From Crossaster papposus (Eukaryota; Echinodermata; Asteroidea; Velatida; Solasteridae): a stretch of 64,000 bases of DNA. Position 1 is the stretch's first letter; each line of letters starts with the position of its first letter. Below the pieces are notes generated by a model that saw nothing but the letters and a program-made list of their open reading frames with translations, was not told the DNA's origin and did not search any database. The DNA lies in the NCBI GenBank assembly GCA_037893245.1, contig JBAIAA010000598.1, positions 62,001-126,000 of the forward strand, in the 5' to 3' direction. The position numbers and the translations under genes are program-made. Shown here one piece after another: positions 36,101-51,400 of this stretch.

Positions 36101-39100
36101 TTGCACACCGACATCACTGGGGTTTCTCAAACAACAATCAGATTATTGTCTTGGTCTTTATCTTTCCATTTCTTTTCAATTTTTAGTAGGTTAGCCAATT
36201 ACATTTTTTAATATTCACACCAAAAGAAACTCACCTCCCGAAATGTGATACTTCCCGAGCCTGCAAGCAGCCATTTTACAAATGGCATCCCTCCACGTTC
36301 TAGGGCAATTAGGACCCATTTTTCAACCGTAATTTTGTCAAGTCTGCCATCAGATTGAAGCTCAAAAACCAGGGAGTTGATCCTATGCTATATTTACACA
36401 ATCCCACCATTTCTTTCACCAAACGGCATCCGTTTTCAAAAGAAATTGTGGGGGCACATTTCATGCAAATGAGCTAGCGTAGAAATTCTCCTTACAATTA
36501 GGGTGGTGCACCCTATAGGGTTGCACCTGCCTAATTCAAGTCCCATTGAAAACAGTGTAAAATCAACAATGTTCACGACCAAGTTTCTTGCACACCGACA
36601 TCACTGGGGTTTCTCAAACAACAATCAGATTATTGTCTTGGTCTTTATCTTTCCATTTCTTTTCAATTTTTAGTAGGTTAGCCAATTACATTTTTTAATA
36701 TTCACACCAAAAGAAACTCACCTCCCGAAATGTGATACTTCCCGAGCCTGCAAGCAGCCATTTTACAAATGGCATCCCTCCACGTTCTAGGGCAATTAGG
36801 ACCCATTTTTCAACCGTAATTTTGTCAAGTCTGCCATCAGATTGAAGCTCAAAAACCAGGGAGTTGATCCTATGCTATATTTACACAATCCCACCATTTC
36901 TTTCACCAAACGGCATCCGTTTTCAAAAGAAATTGTGGGGGCACATTTCATGCAAATGAGCTAGCGTAGAAATTCTCCTTACAATTAGGGTGGTGCACCC
37001 TATAGGGTTGCACCTGCCTAATTCAAGTCCCATTGAAAACAGTGTAAAATCAACAATGTTCACGACCAAGTTTCTTGCACACCGACATCACTGGGGTTTC
37101 TCAAACAACAATCAGATTATTGTCTTGGTCTTTATCTTTCCATTTCTTTTCAATTTTTAGTAGGTTAGCCAATTACATTTTTTAATATTCACACCAAAAG
37201 AAACTCACCTCCCGAAATGTGATACTTCCCGAGCCTGCAAGCAGCCATTTTACAAATGGCATCCCTCCACGTTCTAGGGCAATTAGGACCCATTTTTCAA
37301 CCGTAATTTTGTCAAGTCTGCCATCAGATTGAAGCTCAAAAACCAGGGAGTTGATCCTATGCTATATTTACACAATCCCACCATTTCTTTCACCAAACGG
37401 CATCCGTTTTCAAAAGAAATTGTGGGGGCACATTTCATGCAAATGAGCTAGCGTAGAAATTCTCCTTACAATTAGGGTGGTGCACCCTATAGGGTTGCAC
37501 CTGCCTAATTCAAGTCCCATTGAAAACAGTGTAAAATCAACAATGTTCACGACCAAGTTTCTTGCACACCGACATCACTGGGGTTTCTCAAACAACAATC
37601 AGATTATTGTCTTGGTCTTTATCTTTCCATTTCTTTTCAATTTTTAGTAGGTTAGCCAATTACATTTTTTAATATTCACACCAAAAGAAACTCACCTCCC
37701 GAAATGTGATACTTCCCGAGCCTGCAAGCAGCCATTTTACAAATGGCATCCCTCCACGTTCTAGGGCAATTAGGACCCATTTTTCAACCGTAATTTTGTC
37801 AAGTCTGCCATCAGATTGAAGCTCAAAAACCAGGGAGTTGATCCTATGCTATATTTACACAATCCCACCATTTCTTTCACCAAACGGCATCCGTTTTCAA
37901 AAGAAATTGTGGGGGCACATTTCATGCAAATGAGCTAGCGTAGAAATTCTCCTTACAATTAGGGTGGTGCACCCTATAGGGTTGCACCTGCCTAATTCAA
38001 GTCCCATTGAAAACAGTGTAAAATCAACAATGTTCACGACCAAGTTTCTTGCACACCGACATCACTGGGGTTTCTCAAACAACAATCAGATTATTGTCTT
38101 GGTCTTTATCTTTCCATTTCTTTTCAATTTTTAGTAGGTTAGCCAATTACATTTTTTAATATTCACACCAAAAGAAACTCACCTCCCGAAATGTGATACT
38201 TCCCGAGCCTGCAAGCAGCCATTTTACAAATGGCATCCCTCCACGTTCTAGGGCAATTAGGACCCATTTTTCAACCGTAATTTTGTCAAGTCTGCCATCA
38301 GATTGAAGCTCAAAAACCAGGGAGTTGATCCTATGCTATATTTACACAATCCCACCATTTCTTTCACCAAACGGCATCCGTTTTCAAAAGAAATTGTGGG
38401 GGCACATTTCATGCAAATGAGCTAGCGTAGAAATTCTCCTTACAATTAGGGTGGTGCACCCTATAGGGTTGCACCTGCCTAATTCAAGTCCCATTGAAAA
38501 CAGTGTAAAATCAACAATGTTCACGACCAAGTTTCTTGCACACCGACATCACTGGGGTTTCTCAAACAACAATCAGATTATTGTCTTGGTCTTTATCTTT
38601 CCATTTCTTTTCAATTTTTAGTAGGTTAGCCAATTACATTTTTTAATATTCACACCAAAAGAAACTCACCTCCCGAAATGTGATACTTCCCGAGCCTGCA
38701 AGCAGCCATTTTACAAATGGCATCCCTCCACGTTCTAGGGCAATTAGGACCCATTTTTCAACCGTAATTTTGTCAAGTCTGCCATCAGATTGAAGCTCAA
38801 AAACCAGGGAGTTGATCCTATGCTATATTTACACAATCCCACCATTTCTTTCACCAAACGGCATCCGTTTTCAAAAGAAATTGTGGGGGCACATTTCATG
38901 CAAATGAGCTAGCGTAGAAATTCTCCTTACAATTAGGGTGGTGCACCCTATAGGGTTGCACCTGCCTAATTCAAGTCCCATTGAAAACAGTGTAAAATCA
39001 ACAATGTTCACGACCAAGTTTCTTGCACACCGACATCACTGGGGTTTCTCAAACAACAATCAGATTATTGTCTTGGTCTTTATCTTTCCATTTCTTTTCA

Positions 39101-40105
39101 ATTTTTAGTAGGTTAGCCAATTACATTTTTTAATATTCACACCAAAAGAAACTCACCTCCCGAAATGTGATACTTCCCGAGCCTGCAAGCAGCCATTTTA
39201 CAAATGGCATCCCTCCACGTTCTAGGGCAATTAGGACCCATTTTTCAACCGTAATTTTGTCAAGTCTGCCATCAGATTGAAGCTCAAAAACCAGGGAGTT
39301 GATCCTATGCTATATTTACACAATCCCACCATTTCTTTCACCAAACGGCATCCGTTTTCAAAAGAAATTGTGGGGGCACATTTCATGCAAATGAGCTAGC
39401 GTAGAAATTCTCCTTACAATTAGGGTGGTGCACCCTATAGGGTTGCACCTGCCTAATTCAAGTCCCATTGAAAACAGTGTAAAATCAACAATGTTCACGA
39501 CCAAGTTTCTTGCACACCGACATCACTGGGGTTTCTCAAACAACAATCAGATTATTGTCTTGGTCTTTATCTTTCCATTTCTTTTCAATTTTTAGTAGGT
39601 TAGCCAATTACATTTTTTAATATTCACACCAAAAGAAACTCACCTCCCGAAATGTGATACTTCCCGAGCCTGCAAGCAGCCATTTTACAAATGGCATCCC
39701 TCCACGTTCTAGGGCAATTAGGACCCATTTTTCAACCGTAATTTTGTCAAGTCTGCCATCAGATTGAAGCTCAAAAACCAGGGAGTTGATCCTATGCTAT
39801 ATTTACACAATCCCACCATTTCTTTCACCAAACGGCATCCGTTTTCAAAAGAAATTGTGGGGGCACATTTCATGCAAATGAGCTAGCGTAGAAATTCTCC
39901 TTACAATTAGGGTGGTGCACCCTATAGGGTTGCACCTGCCTAATTCAAGTCCCATTGAAAACAGTGTAAAATCAACAATGTTCACGACCAAGTTTCTTGC
40001 ACACCGACATCACTGGGGTTTCTCAAACAACAATCAGATTATTGTCTTGGTCTTTATCTTTCCATTTCTTTTCAATTTTTAGTAGGTTAGCCAATTACAT
40101 TTTTT

Positions 40106-40589
40106 AAAATATTCACACCAAAAGAAACTCACCTCCCGAAATGTGATACTTCCCGAGCCTGCAAGCAGCCATTTTACAAATGGCATCCCTCCACGTTCTA
40201 GGGCAATTAGGACCCATTTTTCAACCGTAATTTTGTCAAGTCTGCCATCAGATTGAAGCTCAAAAACCAGGGAGTTGATCCTATGCTATATTTACACAAT
40301 CACACACCATTTCTTTCACCAAACGGCATCCGTTTTCAAAAGAAATTGTGGGGGCACATTTCATGCAAATGAGCTAGCGTAGAAATTCTCCTTACAATTA
40401 GGGTGGTGCACCCTATAGGGTTGCACCTGCCTAATTCAAGTCCCATTGAAAACAGTGTAAAATCAACAATGTTCACGACCAAGTTTCTTGCACACCGACA
40501 TCACTGGGGTTTCTCAAACAACAATCAGATTATTGTCTTGGTCTTTATCTTTCCATTTCTTTTCAATTTTTAGTAGGTTAGCCAATTAA
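40106..40589 (+). repeat. Cluster of three small insertions in the B array
   Basis: Extra AA near 40107 (TTTTTTAAAATATTC), extra CA near 40302 (AATCACACACC for AATCCCACC) and an extra A at 40588-40589 (AATTAACATT). They give units of 489 bp (39685) and 490 bp (40174) in an array that is otherwise exactly 487 bp per unit. All lie in or next to short runs, as expected of consensus errors, although real mutation is possible. Confidence 0.85.
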
Positions 40590-43500
40590 CATTTTTTAAT
40601 ATTCACACCAAAAGAAACTCACCTCCCGAAATGTGATACTTCCCGAGCCTGCAAGCAGCCATTTTACAAATGGCATCCCTCCACGTTCTAGGGCAATTAG
40701 GACCCATTTTTCAACCGTAATTTTGTCAAGTCTGCCATCAGATTGAAGCTCAAAAACCAGGGAGTTGATCCTATGCTATATTTACACAATCCCACCATTT
40801 CTTTCACCAAACGGCATCCGTTTTCAAAAGAAATTGTGGGGGCACATTTCATGCAAATGAGCTAGCGTAGAAATTCTCCTTACAATTAGGGTGGTGCACC
40901 CTATAGGGTTGCACCTGCCTAATTCAAGTCCCATTGAAAACAGTGTAAAATCAACAATGTTCACGACCAAGTTTCTTGCACACCGACATCACTGGGGTTT
41001 CTCAAACAACAATCAGATTATTGTCTTGGTCTTTATCTTTCCATTTCTTTTCAATTTTTAGTAGGTTAGCCAATTACATTTTTTAATATTCACACCAAAA
41101 GAAACTCACCTCCCGAAATGTGATACTTCCCGAGCCTGCAAGCAGCCATTTTACAAATGGCATCCCTCCACGTTCTAGGGCAATTAGGACCCATTTTTCA
41201 ACCGTAATTTTGTCAAGTCTGCCATCAGATTGAAGCTCAAAAACCAGGGAGTTGATCCTATGCTATATTTACACAATCCCACCATTTCTTTCACCAAACG
41301 GCATCCGTTTTCAAAAGAAATTGTGGGGGCACATTTCATGCAAATGAGCTAGCGTAGAAATTCTCCTTACAATTAGGGTGGTGCACCCTATAGGGTTGCA
41401 CCTGCCTAATTCAAGTCCCATTGAAAACAGTGTAAAATCAACAATGTTCACGACCAAGTTTCTTGCACACCGACATCACTGGGGTTTCTCAAACAACAAT
41501 CAGATTATTGTCTTGGTCTTTATCTTTCCATTTCTTTTCAATTTTTAGTAGGTTAGCCAATTACATTTTTTAATATTCACACCAAAAGAAACTCACCTCC
41601 CGAAATGTGATACTTCCCGAGCCTGCAAGCAGCCATTTTACAAATGGCATCCCTCCACGTTCTAGGGCAATTAGGACCCATTTTTCAACCGTAATTTTGT
41701 CAAGTCTGCCATCAGATTGAAGCTCAAAAACCAGGGAGTTGATCCTATGCTATATTTACACAATCCCACCATTTCTTTCACCAAACGGCATCCGTTTTCA
41801 AAAGAAATTGTGGGGGCACATTTCATGCAAATGAGCTAGCGTAGAAATTCTCCTTACAATTAGGGTGGTGCACCCTATAGGGTTGCACCTGCCTAATTCA
41901 AGTCCCATTGAAAACAGTGTAAAATCAACAATGTTCACGACCAAGTTTCTTGCACACCGACATCACTGGGGTTTCTCAAACAACAATCAGATTATTGTCT
42001 TGGTCTTTATCTTTCCATTTCTTTTCAATTTTTAGTAGGTTAGCCAATTACATTTTTTAATATTCACACCAAAAGAAACTCACCTCCCGAAATGTGATAC
42101 TTCCCGAGCCTGCAAGCAGCCATTTTACAAATGGCATCCCTCCACGTTCTAGGGCAATTAGGACCCATTTTTCAACCGTAATTTTGTCAAGTCTGCCATC
42201 AGATTGAAGCTCAAAAACCAGGGAGTTGATCCTATGCTATATTTACACAATCCCACCATTTCTTTCACCAAACGGCATCCGTTTTCAAAAGAAATTGTGG
42301 GGGCACATTTCATGCAAATGAGCTAGCGTAGAAATTCTCCTTACAATTAGGGTGGTGCACCCTATAGGGTTGCACCTGCCTAATTCAAGTCCCATTGAAA
42401 ACAGTGTAAAATCAACAATGTTCACGACCAAGTTTCTTGCACACCGACATCACTGGGGTTTCTCAAACAACAATCAGATTATTGTCTTGGTCTTTATCTT
42501 TCCATTTCTTTTCAATTTTTAGTAGGTTAGCCAATTACATTTTTTAATATTCACACCAAAAGAAACTCACCTCCCGAAATGTGATACTTCCCGAGCCTGC
42601 AAGCAGCCATTTTACAAATGGCATCCCTCCACGTTCTAGGGCAATTAGGACCCATTTTTCAACCGTAATTTTGTCAAGTCTGCCATCAGATTGAAGCTCA
42701 AAAACCAGGGAGTTGATCCTATGCTATATTTACACAATCCCACCATTTCTTTCACCAAACGGCATCCGTTTTCAAAAGAAATTGTGGGGGCACATTTCAT
42801 GCAAATGAGCTAGCGTAGAAATTCTCCTTACAATTAGGGTGGTGCACCCTATAGGGTTGCACCTGCCTAATTCAAGTCCCATTGAAAACAGTGTAAAATC
42901 AACAATGTTCACGACCAAGTTTCTTGCACACCGACATCACTGGGGTTTCTCAAACAACAATCAGATTATTGTCTTGGTCTTTATCTTTCCATTTCTTTTC
43001 AATTTTTAGTAGGTTAGCCAATTACATTTTTTAATATTCACACCAAAAGAAACTCACCTCCCGAAATGTGATACTTCCCGAGCCTGCAAGCAGCCATTTT
43101 ACAAATGGCATCCCTCCACGTTCTAGGGCAATTAGGACCCATTTTTCAACCGTAATTTTGTCAAGTCTGCCATCAGATTGAAGCTCAAAAACCAGGGAGT
43201 TGATCCTATGCTATATTTACACAATCCCACCATTTCTTTCACCAAACGGCATCCGTTTTCAAAAGAAATTGTGGGGGCACATTTCATGCAAATGAGCTAG
43301 CGTAGAAATTCTCCTTACAATTAGGGTGGTGCACCCTATAGGGTTGCACCTGCCTAATTCAAGTCCCATTGAAAACAGTGTAAAATCAACAATGTTCACG
43401 ACCAAGTTTCTTGCACACCGACATCACTGGGGTTTCTCAAACAACAATCAGATTATTGTCTTGGTCTTTATCTTTCCATTTCTTTTCAATTTTTAGTAGG

Positions 43501-46500
43501 TTAGCCAATTACATTTTTTAATATTCACACCAAAAGAAACTCACCTCCCGAAATGTGATACTTCCCGAGCCTGCAAGCAGCCATTTTACAAATGGCATCC
43601 CTCCACGTTCTAGGGCAATTAGGACCCATTTTTCAACCGTAATTTTGTCAAGTCTGCCATCAGATTGAAGCTCAAAAACCAGGGAGTTGATCCTATGCTA
43701 TATTTACACAATCCCACCATTTCTTTCACCAAACGGCATCCGTTTTCAAAAGAAATTGTGGGGGCACATTTCATGCAAATGAGCTAGCGTAGAAATTCTC
43801 CTTACAATTAGGGTGGTGCACCCTATAGGGTTGCACCTGCCTAATTCAAGTCCCATTGAAAACAGTGTAAAATCAACAATGTTCACGACCAAGTTTCTTG
43901 CACACCGACATCACTGGGGTTTCTCAAACAACAATCAGATTATTGTCTTGGTCTTTATCTTTCCATTTCTTTTCAATTTTTAGTAGGTTAGCCAATTACA
44001 TTTTTTAATATTCACACCAAAAGAAACTCACCTCCCGAAATGTGATACTTCCCGAGCCTGCAAGCAGCCATTTTACAAATGGCATCCCTCCACGTTCTAG
44101 GGCAATTAGGACCCATTTTTCAACCGTAATTTTGTCAAGTCTGCCATCAGATTGAAGCTCAAAAACCAGGGAGTTGATCCTATGCTATATTTACACAATC
44201 CCACCATTTCTTTCACCAAACGGCATCCGTTTTCAAAAGAAATTGTGGGGGCACATTTCATGCAAATGAGCTAGCGTAGAAATTCTCCTTACAATTAGGG
44301 TGGTGCACCCTATAGGGTTGCACCTGCCTAATTCAAGTCCCATTGAAAACAGTGTAAAATCAACAATGTTCACGACCAAGTTTCTTGCACACCGACATCA
44401 CTGGGGTTTCTCAAACAACAATCAGATTATTGTCTTGGTCTTTATCTTTCCATTTCTTTTCAATTTTTAGTAGGTTAGCCAATTACATTTTTTAATATTC
44501 ACACCAAAAGAAACTCACCTCCCGAAATGTGATACTTCCCGAGCCTGCAAGCAGCCATTTTACAAATGGCATCCCTCCACGTTCTAGGGCAATTAGGACC
44601 CATTTTTCAACCGTAATTTTGTCAAGTCTGCCATCAGATTGAAGCTCAAAAACCAGGGAGTTGATCCTATGCTATATTTACACAATCCCACCATTTCTTT
44701 CACCAAACGGCATCCGTTTTCAAAAGAAATTGTGGGGGCACATTTCATGCAAATGAGCTAGCGTAGAAATTCTCCTTACAATTAGGGTGGTGCACCCTAT
44801 AGGGTTGCACCTGCCTAATTCAAGTCCCATTGAAAACAGTGTAAAATCAACAATGTTCACGACCAAGTTTCTTGCACACCGACATCACTGGGGTTTCTCA
44901 AACAACAATCAGATTATTGTCTTGGTCTTTATCTTTCCATTTCTTTTCAATTTTTAGTAGGTTAGCCAATTACATTTTTTAATATTCACACCAAAAGAAA
45001 CTCACCTCCCGAAATGTGATACTTCCCGAGCCTGCAAGCAGCCATTTTACAAATGGCATCCCTCCACGTTCTAGGGCAATTAGGACCCATTTTTCAACCG
45101 TAATTTTGTCAAGTCTGCCATCAGATTGAAGCTCAAAAACCAGGGAGTTGATCCTATGCTATATTTACACAATCCCACCATTTCTTTCACCAAACGGCAT
45201 CCGTTTTCAAAAGAAATTGTGGGGGCACATTTCATGCAAATGAGCTAGCGTAGAAATTCTCCTTACAATTAGGGTGGTGCACCCTATAGGGTTGCACCTG
45301 CCTAATTCAAGTCCCATTGAAAACAGTGTAAAATCAACAATGTTCACGACCAAGTTTCTTGCACACCGACATCACTGGGGTTTCTCAAACAACAATCAGA
45401 TTATTGTCTTGGTCTTTATCTTTCCATTTCTTTTCAATTTTTAGTAGGTTAGCCAATTACATTTTTTAATATTCACACCAAAAGAAACTCACCTCCCGAA
45501 ATGTGATACTTCCCGAGCCTGCAAGCAGCCATTTTACAAATGGCATCCCTCCACGTTCTAGGGCAATTAGGACCCATTTTTCAACCGTAATTTTGTCAAG
45601 TCTGCCATCAGATTGAAGCTCAAAAACCAGGGAGTTGATCCTATGCTATATTTACACAATCCCACCATTTCTTTCACCAAACGGCATCCGTTTTCAAAAG
45701 AAATTGTGGGGGCACATTTCATGCAAATGAGCTAGCGTAGAAATTCTCCTTACAATTAGGGTGGTGCACCCTATAGGGTTGCACCTGCCTAATTCAAGTC
45801 CCATTGAAAACAGTGTAAAATCAACAATGTTCACGACCAAGTTTCTTGCACACCGACATCACTGGGGTTTCTCAAACAACAATCAGATTATTGTCTTGGT
45901 CTTTATCTTTCCATTTCTTTTCAATTTTTAGTAGGTTAGCCAATTACATTTTTTAATATTCACACCAAAAGAAACTCACCTCCCGAAATGTGATACTTCC
46001 CGAGCCTGCAAGCAGCCATTTTACAAATGGCATCCCTCCACGTTCTAGGGCAATTAGGACCCATTTTTCAACCGTAATTTTGTCAAGTCTGCCATCAGAT
46101 TGAAGCTCAAAAACCAGGGAGTTGATCCTATGCTATATTTACACAATCCCACCATTTCTTTCACCAAACGGCATCCGTTTTCAAAAGAAATTGTGGGGGC
46201 ACATTTCATGCAAATGAGCTAGCGTAGAAATTCTCCTTACAATTAGGGTGGTGCACCCTATAGGGTTGCACCTGCCTAATTCAAGTCCCATTGAAAACAG
46301 TGTAAAATCAACAATGTTCACGACCAAGTTTCTTGCACACCGACATCACTGGGGTTTCTCAAACAACAATCAGATTATTGTCTTGGTCTTTATCTTTCCA
46401 TTTCTTTTCAATTTTTAGTAGGTTAGCCAATTACATTTTTTAATATTCACACCAAAAGAAACTCACCTCCCGAAATGTGATACTTCCCGAGCCTGCAAGC

Positions 46501-47481
46501 AGCCATTTTACAAATGGCATCCCTCCACGTTCTAGGGCAATTAGGACCCATTTTTCAACCGTAATTTTGTCAAGTCTGCCATCAGATTGAAGCTCAAAAA
46601 CCAGGGAGTTGATCCTATGCTATATTTACACAATCCCACCATTTCTTTCACCAAACGGCATCCGTTTTCAAAAGAAATTGTGGGGGCACATTTCATGCAA
46701 ATGAGCTAGCGTAGAAATTCTCCTTACAATTAGGGTGGTGCACCCTATAGGGTTGCACCTGCCTAATTCAAGTCCCATTGAAAACAGTGTAAAATCAACA
46801 ATGTTCACGACCAAGTTTCTTGCACACCGACATCACTGGGGTTTCTCAAACAACAATCAGATTATTGTCTTGGTCTTTATCTTTCCATTTCTTTTCAATT
46901 TTTAGTAGGTTAGCCAATTACATTTTTTAATATTCACACCAAAAGAAACTCACCTCCCGAAATGTGATACTTCCCGAGCCTGCAAGCAGCCATTTTACAA
47001 ATGGCATCCCTCCACGTTCTAGGGCAATTAGGACCCATTTTTCAACCGTAATTTTGTCAAGTCTGCCATCAGATTGAAGCTCAAAAACCAGGGAGTTGAT
47101 CCTATGCTATATTTACACAATCCCACCATTTCTTTCACCAAACGGCATCCGTTTTCAAAAGAAATTGTGGGGGCACATTTCATGCAAATGAGCTAGCGTA
47201 GAAATTCTCCTTACAATTAGGGTGGTGCACCCTATAGGGTTGCACCTGCCTAATTCAAGTCCCATTGAAAACAGTGTAAAATCAACAATGTTCACGACCA
47301 AGTTTCTTGCACACCGACATCACTGGGGTTTCTCAAACAACAATCAGATTATTGTCTTGGTCTTTATCTTTCCATTTCTTTTCAATTTTTAGTAGGTTAG
47401 CCAATTACATTTTTTAATATTCACACCAAAAGAAACTCACCTCCCGAAATGTGATACTTCCCGAGCCTGCAAGCAGCCATT

Positions 47482-48455
47482 TTACAAATGGCATCCCTCC
47501 ACGTTCTAGGGCAATTAGGACCCATTTTTCAACCGTAATGTTGTCAAGTCTGCCATCAGATTGAAGCTCAAAAACCAGGGAGTTGATCCTATGCTATATT
47601 TACACAATCCCACCATTTCTTTCACCAAACGGCATCCGTTTTCAAAAGAAATTGTGGGGGCACATTTCATGCAAATGAGCTAGCGTAGAAATTCTCCTTA
47701 CAATTAGGGTGGTGCACCCTATAGGGTTGCACCTGCCTAATTCAAGTCCCATTGAAAACAGTGTAAAATCAACAATGTTCACGACCAAGTTTCTTGCACA
47801 CCGACATCACTGGGGTTTCTCAAACAACAATCAGATTATTGTCTTGGTCTTTATCTTTCCATTTCTTTTCAATTTTTAGTAGGTTAGCCAATTACATTTT
47901 TTAATATTCACACCAAAAGAAACTCACCTCCCGAAATGTGATACTTCCCGAGCCTGCAAGCAGCCATTTTACAAATGGCATCCCTCCACGTTCTAGGGCA
48001 ATTAGGACCCATTTTTCAACCGTAATGTTGTCAAGTCTGCCATCAGATTGAAGCTCAAAAACCAGGGAGTTGATCCTATGCTATATTTACACAATCCCAC
48101 CATTTCTTTCACCAAACGGCATCCGTTTTCAAAAGAAATTGTGGGGGCACATTTCATGCAAATGAGCTAGCGTAGAAATTCTCCTTACAATTAGGGTGGT
48201 GCACCCTATAGGGTTGCACCTGCCTAATTCAAGTCCCATTGAAAACAGTGTAAAATCAACAATGTTCACGACCAAGTTTCTTGCACACCGACATCACTGG
48301 GGTTTCTCAAACAACAATCAGATTATTGTCTTGGTCTTTATCTTTCCATTTCTTTTCAATTTTTAGTAGGTTAGCCAATTACATTTTTTAATATTCACAC
48401 CAAAAGAAACTCACCTCCCGAAATGTGATACTTCCCGAGCCTGCAAGCAGCCATT
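47482..48455 (+). repeat. Adjacent B monomers sharing a private T-to-G variant
   Basis: G at 47540 and again at 48027 (GTAATGTTG for GTAATTTTG), exactly 487 bp apart and not seen in other copies. One monomer was probably duplicated next to itself after the mutation. This marks single-monomer turnover inside B. Confidence 0.85.
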
Positions 48456-51400
48456 TTACAAATGGCATCCCTCCACGTTCTAGGGCAATTAGGACCCATT
48501 TTTCAACCGTAATTTTGTCAAGTCTGCCATCAGATTGAAGCTCAAAAACCAGGGAGTTGATCCTATGCTATATTTACACAATCCCACCATTTCTTTCACC
48601 AAACGGCATCCGTTTTCAAAAGAAATTGTGGGGGCACATTTCATGCAAATGAGCTAGCGTAGAAATTCTCCTTACAATTAGGGTGGTGCACCCTATAGGG
48701 TTGCACCTGCCTAATTCAAGTCCCATTGAAAACAGTGTAAAATCAACAATGTTCACGACCAAGTTTCTTGCACACCGACATCACTGGGGTTTCTCAAACA
48801 ACAATCAGATTATTGTCTTGGTCTTTATCTTTCCATTTCTTTTCAATTTTTAGTAGGTTAGCCAATTACATTTTTTAATATTCACACCAAAAGAAACTCA
48901 CCTCCCGAAATGTGATACTTCCCGAGCCTGCAAGCAGCCATTTTACAAATGGCATCCCTCCACGTTCTAGGGCAATTAGGACCCATTTTTCAACCGTAAT
49001 TTTGTCAAGTCTGCCATCAGATTGAAGCTCAAAAACCAGGGAGTTGATCCTATGCTATATTTACACAATCCCACCATTTCTTTCACCAAACGGCATCCGT
49101 TTTCAAAAGAAATTGTGGGGGCACATTTCATGCAAATGAGCTAGCGTAGAAATTCTCCTTACAATTAGGGTGGTGCACCCTATAGGGTTGCACCTGCCTA
49201 ATTCAAGTCCCATTGAAAACAGTGTAAAATCAACAATGTTCACGACCAAGTTTCTTGCACACCGACATCACTGGGGTTTCTCAAACAACAATCAGATTAT
49301 TGTCTTGGTCTTTATCTTTCCATTTCTTTTCAATTTTTAGTAGGTTAGCCAATTACATTTTTTAATATTCACACCAAAAGAAACTCACCTCCCGAAATGT
49401 GATACTTCCCGAGCCTGCAAGCAGCCATTTTACAAATGGCATCCCTCCACGTTCTAGGGCAATTAGGACCCATTTTTCAACCGTAATTTTGTCAAGTCTG
49501 CCATCAGATTGAAGCTCAAAAACCAGGGAGTTGATCCTATGCTATATTTACACAATCCCACCATTTCTTTCACCAAACGGCATCCGTTTTCAAAAGAAAT
49601 TGTGGGGGCACATTTCATGCAAATGAGCTAGCGTAGAAATTCTCCTTACAATTAGGGTGGTGCACCCTATAGGGTTGCACCTGCCTAATTCAAGTCCCAT
49701 TGAAAACAGTGTAAAATCAACAATGTTCACGACCAAGTTTCTTGCACACCGACATCACTGGGGTTTCTCAAACAACAATCAGATTATTGTCTTGGTCTTT
49801 ATCTTTCCATTTCTTTTCAATTTTTAGTAGGTTAGCCAATTACATTTTTTAATATTCACACCAAAAGAAACTCACCTCCCGAAATGTGATACTTCCCGAG
49901 CCTGCAAGCAGCCATTTTACAAATGGCATCCCTCCACGTTCTAGGGCAATTAGGACCCATTTTTCAACCGTAATTTTGTCAAGTCTGCCATCAGATTGAA
50001 GCTCAAAAACCAGGGAGTTGATCCTATGCTATATTTACACAATCCCACCATTTCTTTCACCAAACGGCATCCGTTTTCAAAAGAAATTGTGGGGGCACAT
50101 TTCATGCAAATGAGCTAGCGTAGAAATTCTCCTTACAATTAGGGTGGTGCACCCTATAGGGTTGCACCTGCCTAATTCAAGTCCCATTGAAAACAGTGTA
50201 AAATCAACAATGTTCACGACCAAGTTTCTTGCACACCGACATCACTGGGGTTTCTCAAACAACAATCAGATTATTGTCTTGGTCTTTATCTTTCCATTTC
50301 TTTTCAATTTTTAGTAGGTTAGCCAATTACATTTTTTAATATTCACACCAAAAGAAACTCACCTCCCGAAATGTGATACTTCCCGAGCCTGCAAGCAGCC
50401 ATTTTACAAATGGCATCCCTCCACGTTCTAGGGCAATTAGGACCCATTTTTCAACCGTAATTTTGTCAAGTCTGCCATCAGATTGAAGCTCAAAAACCAG
50501 GGAGTTGATCCTATGCTATATTTACACAATCCCACCATTTCTTTCACCAAACGGCATCCGTTTTCAAAAGAAATTGTGGGGGCACATTTCATGCAAATGA
50601 GCTAGCGTAGAAATTCTCCTTACAATTAGGGTGGTGCACCCTATAGGGTTGCACCTGCCTAATTCAAGTCCCATTGAAAACAGTGTAAAATCAACAATGT
50701 TCACGACCAAGTTTCTTGCACACCGACATCACTGGGGTTTCTCAAACAACAATCAGATTATTGTCTTGGTCTTTATCTTTCCATTTCTTTTCAATTTTTA
50801 GTAGGTTAGCCAATTACATTTTTTAATATTCACACCAAAAGAAACTCACCTCCCGAAATGTGATACTTCCCGAGCCTGCAAGCAGCCATTTTACAAATGG
50901 CATCCCTCCACGTTCTAGGGCAATTAGGACCCATTTTTCAACCGTAATTTTGTCAAGTCTGCCATCAGATTGAAGCTCAAAAACCAGGGAGTTGATCCTA
51001 TGCTATATTTACACAATCCCACCATTTCTTTCACCAAACGGCATCCGTTTTCAAAAGAAATTGTGGGGGCACATTTCATGCAAATGAGCTAGCGTAGAAA
51101 TTCTCCTTACAATTAGGGTGGTGCACCCTATAGGGTTGCACCTGCCTAATTCAAGTCCCATTGAAAACAGTGTAAAATCAACAATGTTCACGACCAAGTT
51201 TCTTGCACACCGACATCACTGGGGTTTCTCAAACAACAATCAGATTATTGTCTTGGTCTTTATCTTTCCATTTCTTTTCAATTTTTAGTAGGTTAGCCAA
51301 TTACATTTTTTAATATTCACACCAAAAGAAACTCACCTCCCGAAATGTGATACTTCCCGAGCCTGCAAGCAGCCATTTTACAAATGGCATCCCTCCACGT

